64,000 nt of DNA from an uncultured Saprospiraceae bacterium (lineage in GTDB: Bacteria; Bacteroidota; Bacteroidia; Chitinophagales; Saprospiraceae), in NCBI GenBank assembly GCA_937139495.1, contig CAKZQC010000026.1, positions 310,001 through 374,000 on the forward strand. The letters run 5' to 3'. The notes under the pieces were generated by a model. It had not been told where the DNA came from. It worked only from the letters and a program-made list of their open reading frames with translations, and did not search any database. Positions 54,067 through 64,000 of this stretch are shown here, one piece after another; the stretch's first letter is position 1, and each line of letters opens with the position of its first letter. Position numbers and translations under genes: made by a program.

Positions 54067-54242
54067 TTTTTTTTAAAAAAAATACAGGAGCGAAACAAAA
54101 TAGCACTAAATCCTATTACTTACACGAACTTCAATCTCTTTTTGGTGACCAAAACTGCCATCAAAAAGTCTAATTATTAATCTTTTGTTCTTTTCTGAGC
54201 AACTTATATACATTCCTAAGAGAGATTTCTTTTAGGAATGTA

Positions 54243-54250
54243 TATTTTTG
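54243..54250 (+). promoter_or_regulatory. Possible tpiA -7 box beside a hairpin
   Basis: TATTTTTG matches TAnnTTTG. A hairpin with arms around CATTCCTAA/TTAGGAATG (about 54211-54240) lies directly upstream, where the -33 element would be. The distance to the tpiA start is 50 bp. Confidence 0.5.
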
Positions 54251-54299
54251 CACCCTATTGAGAGATAAACAAGAAGAGTATTGTACCAAAATAAAAAAA

Positions 54300-55067
54300 A
54301 TGAAGCGTAAGAAAATAGTAGCAGGGAACTGGAAAATGAATAAAAAATTGCTAGAGGCGATGCGATTGAGCACCGAAGTAATTCGGGCAGCAGGCAAATT
54401 AGCCAACGGAAGCGTTGAAGTGGTGTTGGCACCACCTGCGGTTTATTTGCACACGACTATCTCGATGGGCAAGCGAGTGCCACAAATCAAAGTAGCTGCC
54501 CAAAATTGCCATCACGAAGCTAGCGGAGCTTATACAGGAGAAATAGCAGCACCGATGCTACAATCCATGGAGATTGACTATGTTATCATCGGACATTCCG
54601 AACGACGTAAGTATTTCCACGAAGATCATGCACTACTCCAGCAAAAGGTAAACACGGCACTAGCAGCAGGTTTATCTATCATTTTCTGTTGTGGTGAGCC
54701 ACTAGACGTAAGAGAAAAAGAAGAACAAGAACAATATGTATTGCAGCAGTTGCAAGAAAGCCTTTTTCATTTGTCTGCCGACCAATGGTCAAAAGTAGTC
54801 ATTGCTTACGAACCTGTTTGGGCTATCGGTACAGGCAAGACCGCTTCGCCAGCACAAGCACAAGCCATGCACGCTTTTATTCGTCAAGCAGTAGCCAAAC
54901 AATACGAATCGAAACTAGCAGACCAACTCTCTATACTCTATGGAGGTAGCGTCAAACCAAGTAATGCGACGGAGATATTTGCCAACACAGATGTAGATGG
55001 TGGATTGATAGGAGGGGCGGCATTAGATACCGATAGCTTCATGGCAATTGTCAAAGCAATACTTTAA
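54300..55067 (+). CDS. tpiA: Triosephosphate isomerase
   Basis: A 255-residue TIM barrel interconverting dihydroxyacetone phosphate and glyceraldehyde 3-phosphate in glycolysis. The catalytic residues are present: Asn10 and Lys12 (GNWKMN), His99 in IIGHSERR, and Glu171 in AYEPVWAIGTG; the phosphate-binding GGS loop is at about 220 (LYGGSVKP). The ATG at 54300 gives the standard KKIVAGNWKMN start; the GTG/ATG further upstream would add residues absent from the family. It is transcribed alone. Confidence 0.97.
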   Translation: MKRKKIVAGNWKMNKKLLEAMRLSTEVIRAAGKLANGSVEVVLAPPAVYLHTTISMGKRVPQIKVAAQNCHHEASGAYTGEIAAPMLQSMEIDYVIIGHSERRKYFHEDHALLQQKVNTALAAGLSIIFCCGEPLDVREKEEQEQYVLQQLQESLFHLSADQWSKVVIAYEPVWAIGTGKTASPAQAQAMHAFIRQAVAKQYESKLADQLSILYGGSVKPSNATEIFANTDVDGGLIGGAALDTDSFMAIVKAIL

Positions 55068-55402
55068 CAAAAAAATAAAATGACTAAATTTTAGTCCCAG
55101 AATTTAGGAAAAAAATACCTAGATAGCAGGCTTAAACTAGCTGCTGCAATAGGTTTTTGATGTTTTGGAGAGAATTAGAGATCCCATTCAATATATTTTT
55201 TAGCACATTTTTTTAATCAAAGAGATATACAATTTATCACTTGGCTGCGTTGTATATTAAATTGCCTTTAAACCAAAGTAAAAATTTAGTGAAGAGCAAA
55301 TACCAATAATTCAAGAAAAAATAATTCGTATTAAAAATTACTTTACTGCTGCTAATACGATAGCAATATTACTAAGAGCAGTAGCAAATATTCTTAAGTA
55401 CA
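55068..55402. other. 335-bp gap ahead of the giant adhesin gene
   Basis: No gene is seen. It holds a small palindrome GACTAAATTTTAGTC (55085-55099) and a longer-looped hairpin with arms TATACAA/TTGTATA near 55227-55257. No TAnnTTTG promoter with a good spacing could be found, so the promoter of the next gene is not identified. The tract is A/T-rich. Confidence 0.5.
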
Positions 55403-58400
55403 ATGATAAACAACTTTACAAGAATGAGAACCCTATTCACATTATTTGCCAAAGCAAGTATAGTAGTTCTGCTACTCTTTACTTCCTTCAGTGCTTCCGC
55501 CAGTCACAATGTAGGTCTTGATTTGACTTATACTTGTGTCAATCCCACTACGGGGACGTATGAAATTACCTATACTTTCTATCGAGATTGTAATGGAGCA
55601 GTTGGACCTCGTACAGAACGACTGATCTTTGAAAGTTCTTTAGGGTGTGCAGACAGCACAGCTAACCTTGCTTTAGTGGCAGGGTATCCTCAAGACGTAT
55701 CACAACTTTGTGACCCTACAACCTCTAGTTGTAATGGTGGTACACAACAAGGTACAGAGGTTTATGTTCTGAGAGGATTCGTGACCTTACCACCTGGTTG
55801 TGGTACATGGACAGCGACCTCAGATATTTGTTGTCGAAGTGCTAATATTACCAATCTTCAGACTCCTAATAGCAGAAATGCTGCAGTGCGGACGATAATA
55901 AATACAACTGGTGTTACTTGTAACAACTCGGTACAATTTTCCAACTCACCTGTATTATATGTATGTGATAGTACCGATGTACAGTTCAACCATGGAGCAT
56001 TTGACCCTGATGGAGATACATTAGTATTTACATTGGTATCACCATCAGAAGGTGATCCACCAACAGCAATTCCACATGTTGCAGGTTTATCTCCTACCGT
56101 ACCTTTAGTGATAGAACCAACAACTAATTTTGTTTTCAATTCATCAACAGGTGAAATGCGTTTCATGCCAGCAGATGGTGTCCCGCAAGTAGCGATTGTT
56201 GCAGTGCGTGTAGATGAAATTCGTAATGGAGTGATTATCAGTACGACTACTAGAGATGTACAAATTGTAGTATTGACCAACTGTAATAATACACCTCCAC
56301 AAGCAGATTCTTCGAGTATTACAGGCTCTGCTGTAGATATTGACATTCAAGGACAGGAATTAGGTATGTGTTTGGGGAGTATTGGTACCTTCCAAATACT
56401 TATCGAAGATTTTGACGGTGATTCATTGACTATTACTTCCAATATAGAACAGGCTATTGCTGGTGGTATCGCCAGTTATACCTTAGATACTACAGTTGTA
56501 GATTCAGTTACTTTAACCGTAACAGTAGATGCAACCAATCTTGTCCCTGGTATTTATCCTTTTTCTATCAATATTAATGATAATGCCTGTCCTGTACCAA
56601 GTTTACAGTTATTAGGCTTTACCCTCAATGTATATGGGGCAAGTTATACCCGTAATATTTATTGTCGAAACGAACCCGACCCTATTCCCATTATTATTGG
56701 CGATAGCTCAGGCGTGTTTAGGGAATACCCTAATAATCCAATAGGACTTGTTTTTGATTCCATTACAGGAATTATTGACTTGTCTGCTTCCAATACAGGA
56801 ACCTACAACTTGTTGTTTATTCCAGATTCTAACAGTATTTGTCCTACAGATTCTATCCAAATTACTATTATAGATATTCCAAATCCTACTTTTGGATATG
56901 CTGATACCTTATATTGCCGTCAAGGAGCAGATCCTTCGCCAAGCATTACAGGAAATCCAGGAGGAACATTCTCTGCTTCAGCAGGTATTGTTATCAATCA
57001 ATTTACAGGAGTTATTGATTTGTCCGCCTCTAGTGTGGGCTCAGGGTTTATCTTCTACGATGTAGTAGGTGGTACTTGTGCCGCTCGAGACAGTGTACCC
57101 ATAGACATCAACTCCATGACACAATTCGAAGCCACTTCGAGTTTGTATTTTATGTGTCCCAACGAATTGGATACAATACAGCTAGGAGTCAATGTTGCTT
57201 ATGCAGGTACACAACCAACAAATATAACTTACAGCTGGTCACCGAACACCAACATTAGTGCAACTAATATCCCTAACCCAGAAGTTATATTACTAACAGC
57301 TGGCAGATATGTATTAGATTATACAGATGGTGTATGTCCGCCACAATCAGATACGATAGATATTACTACACCTTATCCAGCAGTGATTAATCCTGTTTCG
57401 GATATTATATTGTGTAATGGAAATGCTGCTCAAATAGGAGCTTCTGTTACTCCAGGTCCTGGAGATCAAACCTTCACTTATGGTGGTTCGCCGAATCTTA
57501 TCAATGGTGCTGCTGCTTCTTCTGGCTCTCAAACAATAAGCGATACGACTATATTCAGTCTGAATGTATCAGGAGTAGCACCAACACAAGTTAACCAAGC
57601 TTTGATTGCTTCTATGGAAATGTGTTTGGGTATGAATATCAATTTGGTATCCTACACAACAGTTTACTTAATTGCGCCTTCTGGCGAAGAAGTGTTGATT
57701 ACGAGTAGAAATGGAGGTGCATTGACTAGAAACTGGTCAGGTGCTACTTTTTCTATCGACCCAACCAATACACCGATTACCAATCATGCAGGAGCGTTTC
57801 CTTCTATTCCTAACAATACCGCTTTCTTACCTCAAAACGGTATTACAGGATTCAATACATTAGTAGGAGCTACTACTAACGGTACTTGGAGATTGAAAGT
57901 AATACATAGCAACAATACATTAGGTGGACCTAATGGAACATTGACAGACTGGTGCTTGAATTTCCAAGATTTATCAGCTGCTACGTTCTCTTGGGATCCC
58001 AATACCAATATTAGTTGTGTCGCTTGTGATAGCCCTACGGTCAATCCATCTGCCAACACGACTTATACTGTTATTGCTCAAAATATATTTGGGTGTAGAG
58101 ATACTGCCGATATCAATGTAGTTATTGATTCTGCACTACCCACACCAATTATTACTTGTGGCAACAATAGCTCTAATTCAGTTACATTCAGATGGACACC
58201 AGTATTTGGTGCCGCTGGATACTCTGTCTCTATTGATGGAGGTGCTCCAACTATCTTGCCTGCTACTGCCGATTCTTTCCAAGTGACAGGATTAGCAAGT
58301 GGTACTTGTAGCCAAATCGTTATTTTCGCTCAGTCTGGCAATAGTTGCCAAGATGGAGCACCAGATTCGTTGAGTTGTTGTACACAAAGTTGTGGAGCAA

Positions 58401-61400
58401 TAGGGACAGCTACGATTACGCCAAGTGGAGCTACTACTTTCTGTCTAGGACAGAACGTAACATTGGACGCAGGATTGGGTGCTACTACGTACGCATGGAG
58501 TACGCTCGAAGCAACACAAACGATCTCGGTCAACGCAAGCGGAACATATAGCGTAACGACTACAGATGCACAAGGTTGTTTAGATACTGCTAGTATTGTC
58601 ATCAATGTAGTGCCAGGGCCTACTGTAACGATTACACCAAGTGGGTCAACTACTTTGTGTGCAGGTCAAACCGTTGACTTAGATGCAGGAGCTGGATTTG
58701 CTACTTATAGCTGGAGTACAGCTGCTGGTACGCAAATCATTACCGCTAACGCATCAGGCAATTATATAGTGACCGTTACCGATGCAGTAGGTTGTATAGG
58801 AGTAGATTCTATTACTGTTACCGTAGGTACTGCAATGACAGCACCAGTCACAGGACAAGATTTATCTTGTAATAACTTGACTCCTGCAGATGGAGAAGCA
58901 ACTGTAATTCCAACAGGTGGTTTCGGAACCTATACTTATAGCTGGAGTGGAACGGCACAAACAACTAGTACCGTAACAGGTCTAGCAGTAGGTGCTTATA
59001 CTGTTACCGTTACCGATATCAATAGTTGTACTGCTACAGGCAGTGTTACGATTAGCGAACCAAGTGCTTTGAGTGTTACGATGAGCAATACCAACGTAAC
59101 TTGTTTCAATGGAAATGATGCAACAGCTACAGTAGCCGCTTCTGGTGGAACAGGTACTTATCTATACAACTGGAGCAATGGACAAACGACCGCAACTGCT
59201 ACTGGACTAGGCGCAAGTGTACAAACCATAACTGTTACAGATGTTAATGGCTGTACTATTTCAGATAATGTAACCATTACTCAACCATCAGTAACTGTTA
59301 CTTCTACAGTAACTGTTACTTCTAGTTTCCCGAATGGTTCTCCAATCAGTTGTAATGGTGCTTGCGACGGCGAGGCTACCGCAGCAGGACAAGGAGGAAC
59401 ACCGGGATATACTTTCCAATGGGACGCTGCGGCTTCTAACCAGACTGCTGCTATCGCAACAGGATTGTGTGTAGGTAGCTATTCAGTGACCGTTACCGAC
59501 AACGTAGGATGTACTTCTACCTCTAGCGTAACACTAACAGAACCAAGTGCGATTACCATCACAGTAGATAGTCAAAACGACCCTACTTGTAATGGGGCAA
59601 CCGATGGAGATGCAGCGATTACCGCTACAGGTGGAGCAGGAATGCCATACACTTACGTATGGTCAACTGTACCAGCACAGACTACTGCAAGCGTTACAGG
59701 ATTGAGCGTAGCAGGAGGACCAACCTACATCGTGACCGTGGCAGATGCTAACGGCTGTACCAACACCGCAACGATTACCGTAACAGAACCAAGTGCAGTA
59801 AGCGTAACAGCTACCGTAGTATCGAACTACAACGGTACTGCTATTAGCTGCAATGGCGAATGTGATGGCGAATTGTTGGCAGTAGGAGCAGGTGGAACAG
59901 GAGCCTTTACTTACCAATGGGACGCATTAGCAGCTGGTCAGACAACCGATACCGCCAAAGCAATTTGTGCAGGTGTTTATACGGTGACTGCTACAGACGC
60001 TAACAGTTGTGTAACAACAGCTACTGTTACGATCACAGAACCTACTATATTGACTTCTACTTCTTCTAGCACAGACGCTACTTGTAATGGAGCCGCAGAC
60101 GGAACAGGAACCGTAGTAGGAGCAGGTGGAACAGGAATCTATACTTTCGGCTGGAGCAATGGACAAACTACTGCTACTGCCACAGGATTGGCCGCAGGAC
60201 AATATATGGTCACATTAAGTGATGCCAATGGTTGTTCTACACTAGATTCTGTAACGATAAACGAACCAACGTTAGTAACAGCAACAATCGCTACTACTCC
60301 AGCAAATTGTAATGGAGCAGCAGATGGTACTGCTACGGCAACTGTCGCAGGAGGTACACCTGGTGCGACTAATCCTTATACTTATGACTGGGGAACTGGT
60401 TTTGTAGCAAGTGCTACTAGTCCAGGTACCGCAGCAGGTACTTATACAGTGACTATTGCCGATGGCAATAACTGTACAATTACAGAAAATTATACCATAA
60501 CAGAACCTTCAGCAATTAGCTTCACAGTAGCCAATACAGATGCGAGTTGTAACGGTTATACAGACGGAACAGCTAGTATCAACCCAAGTGGTGGTCTAGG
60601 AGGATTTACATACAGTTGGAACAATGGACAAACTACCGCTACCGCTACAGGTTTAGCAGCAGGTATTCATTGTGTGACAGTAACGGATCTAAATAACTGT
60701 GCAGTTGATACTTGTATTCAAGTAAATGAACCAGTAGGTATGACTAATATTACTTTCGTAGGACAACAAGTAAGTTGTAACGGTGGAAGTGATGGAAGTT
60801 TGACCGTGAGCTTGTCAGGAGGTATTCAGCCTTATACTTACGTTTGGTCAACAGGTCAGACAGGAGTTACAGCGAATAACCTACCAGCAACAACGCATAC
60901 CGTAACGATTACTGATGCTAACGGTTGTACTGTTTCTGACAATGCAACGATTACAGAACCAACCCCCGTACAAATTAGCTTGAATGTAGATTCTGTTAAT
61001 TGTAAAAATGGCTTTGATGGTCAAATTACAGCAATCGGTTCTGGTGGAACAGCACCTTATACTTTTGCTTGGTCAAATGGTCAGAACGCAGTAATTGCAA
61101 CTGGACTGAGAGCAGGTACTTATAGTGTTACTTTGACAGACTTCAATGGTTGTACTACTACCAGTAGTGCTACTGTACAAGAACCATTGTCTCCACTAGT
61201 AGGAAGCATCATCAATAGCGATGACCCAACTTGTAATGGCGATACCGATGGTAGTATAGAAGTAGATGCTCAAGGAGCAACACCAAACTATACATATGTT
61301 TGGAACAACGGACAGACAAATAGTATTGCAACAGGCTTGACTGCAGGCAACTACCAAGTAACCGTAACCGATGCCAACGGCTGTACACTAAGTGTAGCAG

Positions 61401-64000
61401 GCAATTTGGGACAACCAACCGCTATTGTATTAAGTCCACAAGTACTTTCCAACTACAACGGAGCAGCTATTAGTTGCCCTGGTCAACAAGATGGAAGTGT
61501 GGGCGTAGTGGCAGCAGGTGGAGCAGGTACTTACAGCTACCAATGGTCTCCAACAGGTCGCAACACTGCAACTATTAATAATCTAGGAGCAGCTACGTAT
61601 GAAGTAACCGTAACAGATATTACAGGTTGTACCGCTGATACAAGCATTACGATAGCTGATCCAATCCAATTGGCAGCGACCTTTAGCAAAGTTGACATTC
61701 TATGTAACGGTGACCAAAATGGTCAAATACTAGCAAATGCTACGATAGGAACTGGTACATTGGGTATCAATGGATACGAATACAAATTAACAGGACCTGG
61801 TCAAATAGGAAATGTATTTAGCAATATCAACAGCTATAGCAATCTAGCAGCAGGAGCGTATATTGTTTCGGTTCGTGATGGCAATAACTGTGAAGTACAA
61901 TTGAATATTAATATTAATGAACCTGATTTGTTGATTGTAGATTCAGTTATCGTAACCGATGCTTTGTGTAACGGAACAGCAACAGGAACGGCTAAAGCTT
62001 ACGGAAGCGGAGGCACAATGCCTTACAACTATGTTTGGTCACATGATGCAAGTCAAAATGCTCAAACAGCAACAGGTTTTGCAGCAGGCGTACACAGTGT
62101 AACTATTGTAGATGCTAACGGATGTGATAGAGTAGAAGTATTTAATATTGTAGAGCCAACTTTATTGGTTGGAGCAGCAACAACAGGTACAATCAACTGT
62201 ATTGGAGGAGTGACTACTGCTACTGCTACTGCCACAGGCGGTACACCAGTAGGATTTGTCAACTACCTATACAATTGGGATAATGGCAATACTAATGCTA
62301 CCGCTGTAAACTTATCAGCAGGTACACATTGTGTTACTATTACAGATGATAACGCTTGTACAGATGTAGTTTGCGTTACTATTACAGAGCCAAGTAGTGC
62401 GGTAAGTGCTACTATAGCAAGCAGCAGCGATGCCTACTGTAACGGAGCAGCAGACGGAACAGCAACAGCGCAAGGAACAGGAGGTACAGCCCCTTATACT
62501 TATGCTTGGAGCAATGGACAAACAACAGCGATGACCACAGGTCTAGCAGTAGGAACATACAGCGTAACGGTAACCGATAGCTTAGGTTGTGTAGGAAATA
62601 CTACCGTCACGATAGCAGCACCAACAAGTGTAACAGCATTATTGACATTGACCAGCCCAACAAGCTGTTTCAATAGTACTGATGGAAGTGCAACCGTTGT
62701 AGCACAAGGCGGAACGGCTCCATACAACTACATTTGGAATAGTGGAGAAACGTCTGCAACAGCAACCATGCTAGCAGCAGGAGCAGGAACGATGACGGTT
62801 ACTGACGTAAACGGTTGTAACACGACTGTCAACTACACGATTACAGCACCACCAGCAATTAGCATTAGCTTGTTTACAAGTAGCAATGTAACTTGCAAGG
62901 GCGGTAATGACGGTAGAGCAGGAGTATTGCCAATAGGCGGAACAACGATTACAGGAGGCTACACCTACCAATGGTCAGGTAGTAGCAGTACAGGACCAAA
63001 CGCAAATGATTTGTTTGCAGGAGTTCAATACGTAACCATAACAGATGGTAACGGTTGTGCATTGGTCGATACTTTCACGATAACAGAACCAATTCAAGGA
63101 TTGACAGGATACTTAACTAGTACACCAGCGATATGTGCAGGACAAAACAGTGGAATATTGACCGCAACAGTTAGTGGCGGAACAGGAAGCTACTTGTACA
63201 ACTGGAGTAATGGTAATAATACTTCTACTGCCGATAGTTTGGTAGCAGGTAGTTACACCGTAACAATCACTGATTCAGCAGGCTGTAGCTTGATACTAAC
63301 TAAAGTAGTAGGTGAGGCAGCACCAGTAATGGTTACAGCAAGCGCACTACGTAACGTAACTTGTAATGGCACAGCAAATGGATTGGCACAAGCCACCAAT
63401 GCAACAGGCGGAACAGCTCCTTACTCTTATGTATGGTCTGACGGTACTGGTCAAACAGGTTTGATTGCAACAGGATTGCCAGCAGGTACTGTAAGTGTTA
63501 TTGCAACAGATGCAAACACTTGTACTGCCACAGCAAGCGTAACCATCACAGAGCCAGTAGCGACTACGCTTAATGTAGCCGTAGTTGATGCGAGTTGTAA
63601 TGGAGCAGCAGATGGAAGTTTGACTATTGTTGGTTCTAACAAAACAATCAATAGCAGCTTGTGGAGTAACGGTACAATTGGTAACAGCATTAGCAATTTA
63701 GCAGCTGGCACTTATAGTGTAACAGTAACCGATAATGCTCCTTGTCAATCTGTATTTACTTATACGATCGGAGAACCTGAAAGCATGACCATAGCACTCA
63801 CTCAAACAACTACTATTTTGTGTGCAGGAGATACAACAGGTGATTTGGAAGTAACCGTAACAGGTGGAACACTCAACTACAACTATAACTGGAGTAATGG
63901 AGTGAATACTAGATTGAATAATGATATTGCCGCAGGAGCTTACTCTGTAACAGTAACGGATGCGAACGGTTGTTCAGTGACAGAAAGCACGACGCTAGAA
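55403..64000 (+). CDS. Giant SprB-repeat adhesin with P-domain (3' end outside window)
   Basis: An open frame of at least 2866 codons running off the right edge. A signal peptide (about 1-32) precedes an N-terminal domain with HNVGLDLTYTCV and YEITYTFYRDC, the common start of Bacteroidota gliding-associated proteins. A proprotein-convertase P-domain lies at about 730-855 (MEMCLGMNINLVSYTTVY, GTWRLKV). Two PKD/Ig-like units with TITPSG follow, and from about residue 1153 to the window edge there are some 22 SprB repeats of 65-80 residues, each with C-NG-x-DG, GGT-x-Y-Y-W and TD-x-x-GC. It is surely T9SS cargo and a cell-surface adhesin for gliding or attachment; its sorting domain must lie to the right. 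No frame break is seen. Confidence 0.92.
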   Translation, partial: MINNFTRMRTLFTLFAKASIVVLLLFTSFSASASHNVGLDLTYTCVNPTTGTYEITYTFYRDCNGAVGPRTERLIFESSLGCADSTANLALVAGYPQDVSQLCDPTTSSCNGGTQQGTEVYVLRGFVTLPPGCGTWTATSDICCRSANITNLQTPNSRNAAVRTIINTTGVTCNNSVQFSNSPVLYVCDSTDVQFNHGAFDPDGDTLVFTLVSPSEGDPPTAIPHVAGLSPTVPLVIEPTTNFVFNSSTGEMRFMPADGVPQVAIVAVRVDEIRNGVIISTTTRDVQIVVLTNCNNTPPQADSSSITGSAVDIDIQGQELGMCLGSIGTFQILIEDFDGDSLTITSNIEQAIAGGIASYTLDTTVVDSVTLTVTVDATNLVPGIYPFSININDNACPVPSLQLLGFTLNVYGASYTRNIYCRNEPDPIPIIIGDSSGVFREYPNNPIGLVFDSITGIIDLSASNTGTYNLLFIPDSNSICPTDSIQITIIDIPNPTFGYADTLYCRQGADPSPSITGNPGGTFSASAGIVINQFTGVIDLSASSVGSGFIFYDVVGGTCAARDSVPIDINSMTQFEATSSLYFMCPNELDTIQLGVNVAYAGTQPTNITYSWSPNTNISATNIPNPEVILLTAGRYVLDYTDGVCPPQSDTIDITTPYPAVINPVSDIILCNGNAAQIGASVTPGPGDQTFTYGGSPNLINGAAASSGSQTISDTTIFSLNVSGVAPTQVNQALIASMEMCLGMNINLVSYTTVYLIAPSGEEVLITSRNGGALTRNWSGATFSIDPTNTPITNHAGAFPSIPNNTAFLPQNGITGFNTLVGATTNGTWRLKVIHSNNTLGGPNGTLTDWCLNFQDLSAATFSWDPNTNISCVACDSPTVNPSANTTYTVIAQNIFGCRDTADINVVIDSALPTPIITCGNNSSNSVTFRWTPVFGAAGYSVSIDGGAPTILPATADSFQVTGLASGTCSQIVIFAQSGNSCQDGAPDSLSCCTQSCGAIGTATITPSGATTFCLGQNVTLDAGLGATTYAWSTLEATQTISVNASGTYSVTTTDAQGCLDTASIVINVVPGPTVTITPSGSTTLCAGQTVDLDAGAGFATYSWSTAAGTQIITANASGNYIVTVTDAVGCIGVDSITVTVGTAMTAPVTGQDLSCNNLTPADGEATVIPTGGFGTYTYSWSGTAQTTSTVTGLAVGAYTVTVTDINSCTATGSVTISEPSALSVTMSNTNVTCFNGNDATATVAASGGTGTYLYNWSNGQTTATATGLGASVQTITVTDVNGCTISDNVTITQPSVTVTSTVTVTSSFPNGSPISCNGACDGEATAAGQGGTPGYTFQWDAAASNQTAAIATGLCVGSYSVTVTDNVGCTSTSSVTLTEPSAITITVDSQNDPTCNGATDGDAAITATGGAGMPYTYVWSTVPAQTTASVTGLSVAGGPTYIVTVADANGCTNTATITVTEPSAVSVTATVVSNYNGTAISCNGECDGELLAVGAGGTGAFTYQWDALAAGQTTDTAKAICAGVYTVTATDANSCVTTATVTITEPTILTSTSSSTDATCNGAADGTGTVVGAGGTGIYTFGWSNGQTTATATGLAAGQYMVTLSDANGCSTLDSVTINEPTLVTATIATTPANCNGAADGTATATVAGGTPGATNPYTYDWGTGFVASATSPGTAAGTYTVTIADGNNCTITENYTITEPSAISFTVANTDASCNGYTDGTASINPSGGLGGFTYSWNNGQTTATATGLAAGIHCVTVTDLNNCAVDTCIQVNEPVGMTNITFVGQQVSCNGGSDGSLTVSLSGGIQPYTYVWSTGQTGVTANNLPATTHTVTITDANGCTVSDNATITEPTPVQISLNVDSVNCKNGFDGQITAIGSGGTAPYTFAWSNGQNAVIATGLRAGTYSVTLTDFNGCTTTSSATVQEPLSPLVGSIINSDDPTCNGDTDGSIEVDAQGATPNYTYVWNNGQTNSIATGLTAGNYQVTVTDANGCTLSVAGNLGQPTAIVLSPQVLSNYNGAAISCPGQQDGSVGVVAAGGAGTYSYQWSPTGRNTATINNLGAATYEVTVTDITGCTADTSITIADPIQLAATFSKVDILCNGDQNGQILANATIGTGTLGINGYEYKLTGPGQIGNVFSNINSYSNLAAGAYIVSVRDGNNCEVQLNININEPDLLIVDSVIVTDALCNGTATGTAKAYGSGGTMPYNYVWSHDASQNAQTATGFAAGVHSVTIVDANGCDRVEVFNIVEPTLLVGAATTGTINCIGGVTTATATATGGTPVGFVNYLYNWDNGNTNATAVNLSAGTHCVTITDDNACTDVVCVTITEPSSAVSATIASSSDAYCNGAADGTATAQGTGGTAPYTYAWSNGQTTAMTTGLAVGTYSVTVTDSLGCVGNTTVTIAAPTSVTALLTLTSPTSCFNSTDGSATVVAQGGTAPYNYIWNSGETSATATMLAAGAGTMTVTDVNGCNTTVNYTITAPPAISISLFTSSNVTCKGGNDGRAGVLPIGGTTITGGYTYQWSGSSSTGPNANDLFAGVQYVTITDGNGCALVDTFTITEPIQGLTGYLTSTPAICAGQNSGILTATVSGGTGSYLYNWSNGNNTSTADSLVAGSYTVTITDSAGCSLILTKVVGEAAPVMVTASALRNVTCNGTANGLAQATNATGGTAPYSYVWSDGTGQTGLIATGLPAGTVSVIATDANTCTATASVTITEPVATTLNVAVVDASCNGAADGSLTIVGSNKTINSSLWSNGTIGNSISNLAAGTYSVTVTDNAPCQSVFTYTIGEPESMTIALTQTTTILCAGDTTGDLEVTVTGGTLNYNYNWSNGVNTRLNNDIAAGAYSVTVTDANGCSVTESTTLE

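Noticed and set aside
55858..63711. Leftward ORFs opposite the giant adhesin gene
   Set aside because: They are shadows of the strongly biased SprB repeat codons; their sequences are Cys/Ser/Thr/Val-rich and have no start or promoter signals.

Overview
The window looks like a chromosomal segment of a gliding or filamentous member of the Bacteroidota, probably from the Saprospiria/Chitinophagia/Cytophagia side of the phylum. Three things point there. Type IX secretion (T9SS) cargo is present: SprB-repeat adhesins, type A and type B sorting domains, and a PorP/SprF-family protein. Several intergenic regions carry the Bacteroidota promoter signature, a TAnnTTTG box at -7 with a TTG about 18-21 bases upstream. 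Many predicted lipoproteins and typical gene pairs such as rbfA-lolC/E also fit. I cannot name the species from sequence alone.

Layout. Positions 1-3250 hold the 3' end of a large SprB-repeat surface protein with a type B sorting domain, followed by a PorP/SprF-like partner. Positions 3265-6047 carry a HAD phosphatase facing three leftward genes (metallophosphoesterase, dprA, haem-binding protein). Positions 6425-10221 form one rightward run: lipoprotein, xerD, glycosyltransferase, ECF-like sigma factor, membrane protein. A DUF2461 gene and a Rel/SpoT-type (p)ppGpp enzyme follow. Positions 14052-17178 are an accessory block: an OmpA-like ORF interrupted by an in-frame stop, a lipoprotein, a 51-residue gene overlapping its neighbour by one base, and two tandem membrane paralogues.

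Positions 17370-20427 hold rimO, a rhodanese lipoprotein, rpiB and a small lipoprotein. Positions 20528-28463 are mostly leftward envelope genes, including a WG-repeat protein of about 1137 residues. Positions 28650-36677 hold a cytochrome c/copper-monooxygenase-like secreted protein, a LolC/E-like permease with extra membrane segments, metK, a NUMOD4-HTH protein, ccmB and a YdjM-like hydrolase. Positions 36801-41418 (leftward) hold a CotH-kinase/lamin-tail secreted protein, a SpoU rRNA methyltransferase and a CFA-synthase-like methyltransferase. Positions 41634-45027 are a LytS/LytTR two-component pair plus a large helical protein. Then come rbfA, lolC/E, an initiator tRNA gene, a YegI-like membrane kinase, a 58-bp tandem repeat array, a DUF547 lipoprotein, an HD-like protein, SanA-like protein and tpiA. 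From 55403 to the right edge runs one uninterrupted ORF of at least 2866 codons, a giant adhesin with a P-domain and about 22 visible SprB repeats.

The window is unusually rich in small intergenic repeats. I see a ~110-bp dispersed repeat (two good copies and one partial), short hairpins with a GTRAA loop, two small elements with GTGGACA-type inverted ends, an ACAACTTC motif family including a perfect 21-bp-arm palindrome, and the 58-bp array into which a second repeat type is interleaved. I found no CRISPR array, no phage and no intact insertion sequence. No complete new multi-gene system is demonstrable. The best candidates for a second look are the 14.0-17.2 kb block, the 58-bp array next to the kinase gene, and the dispersed repeats.
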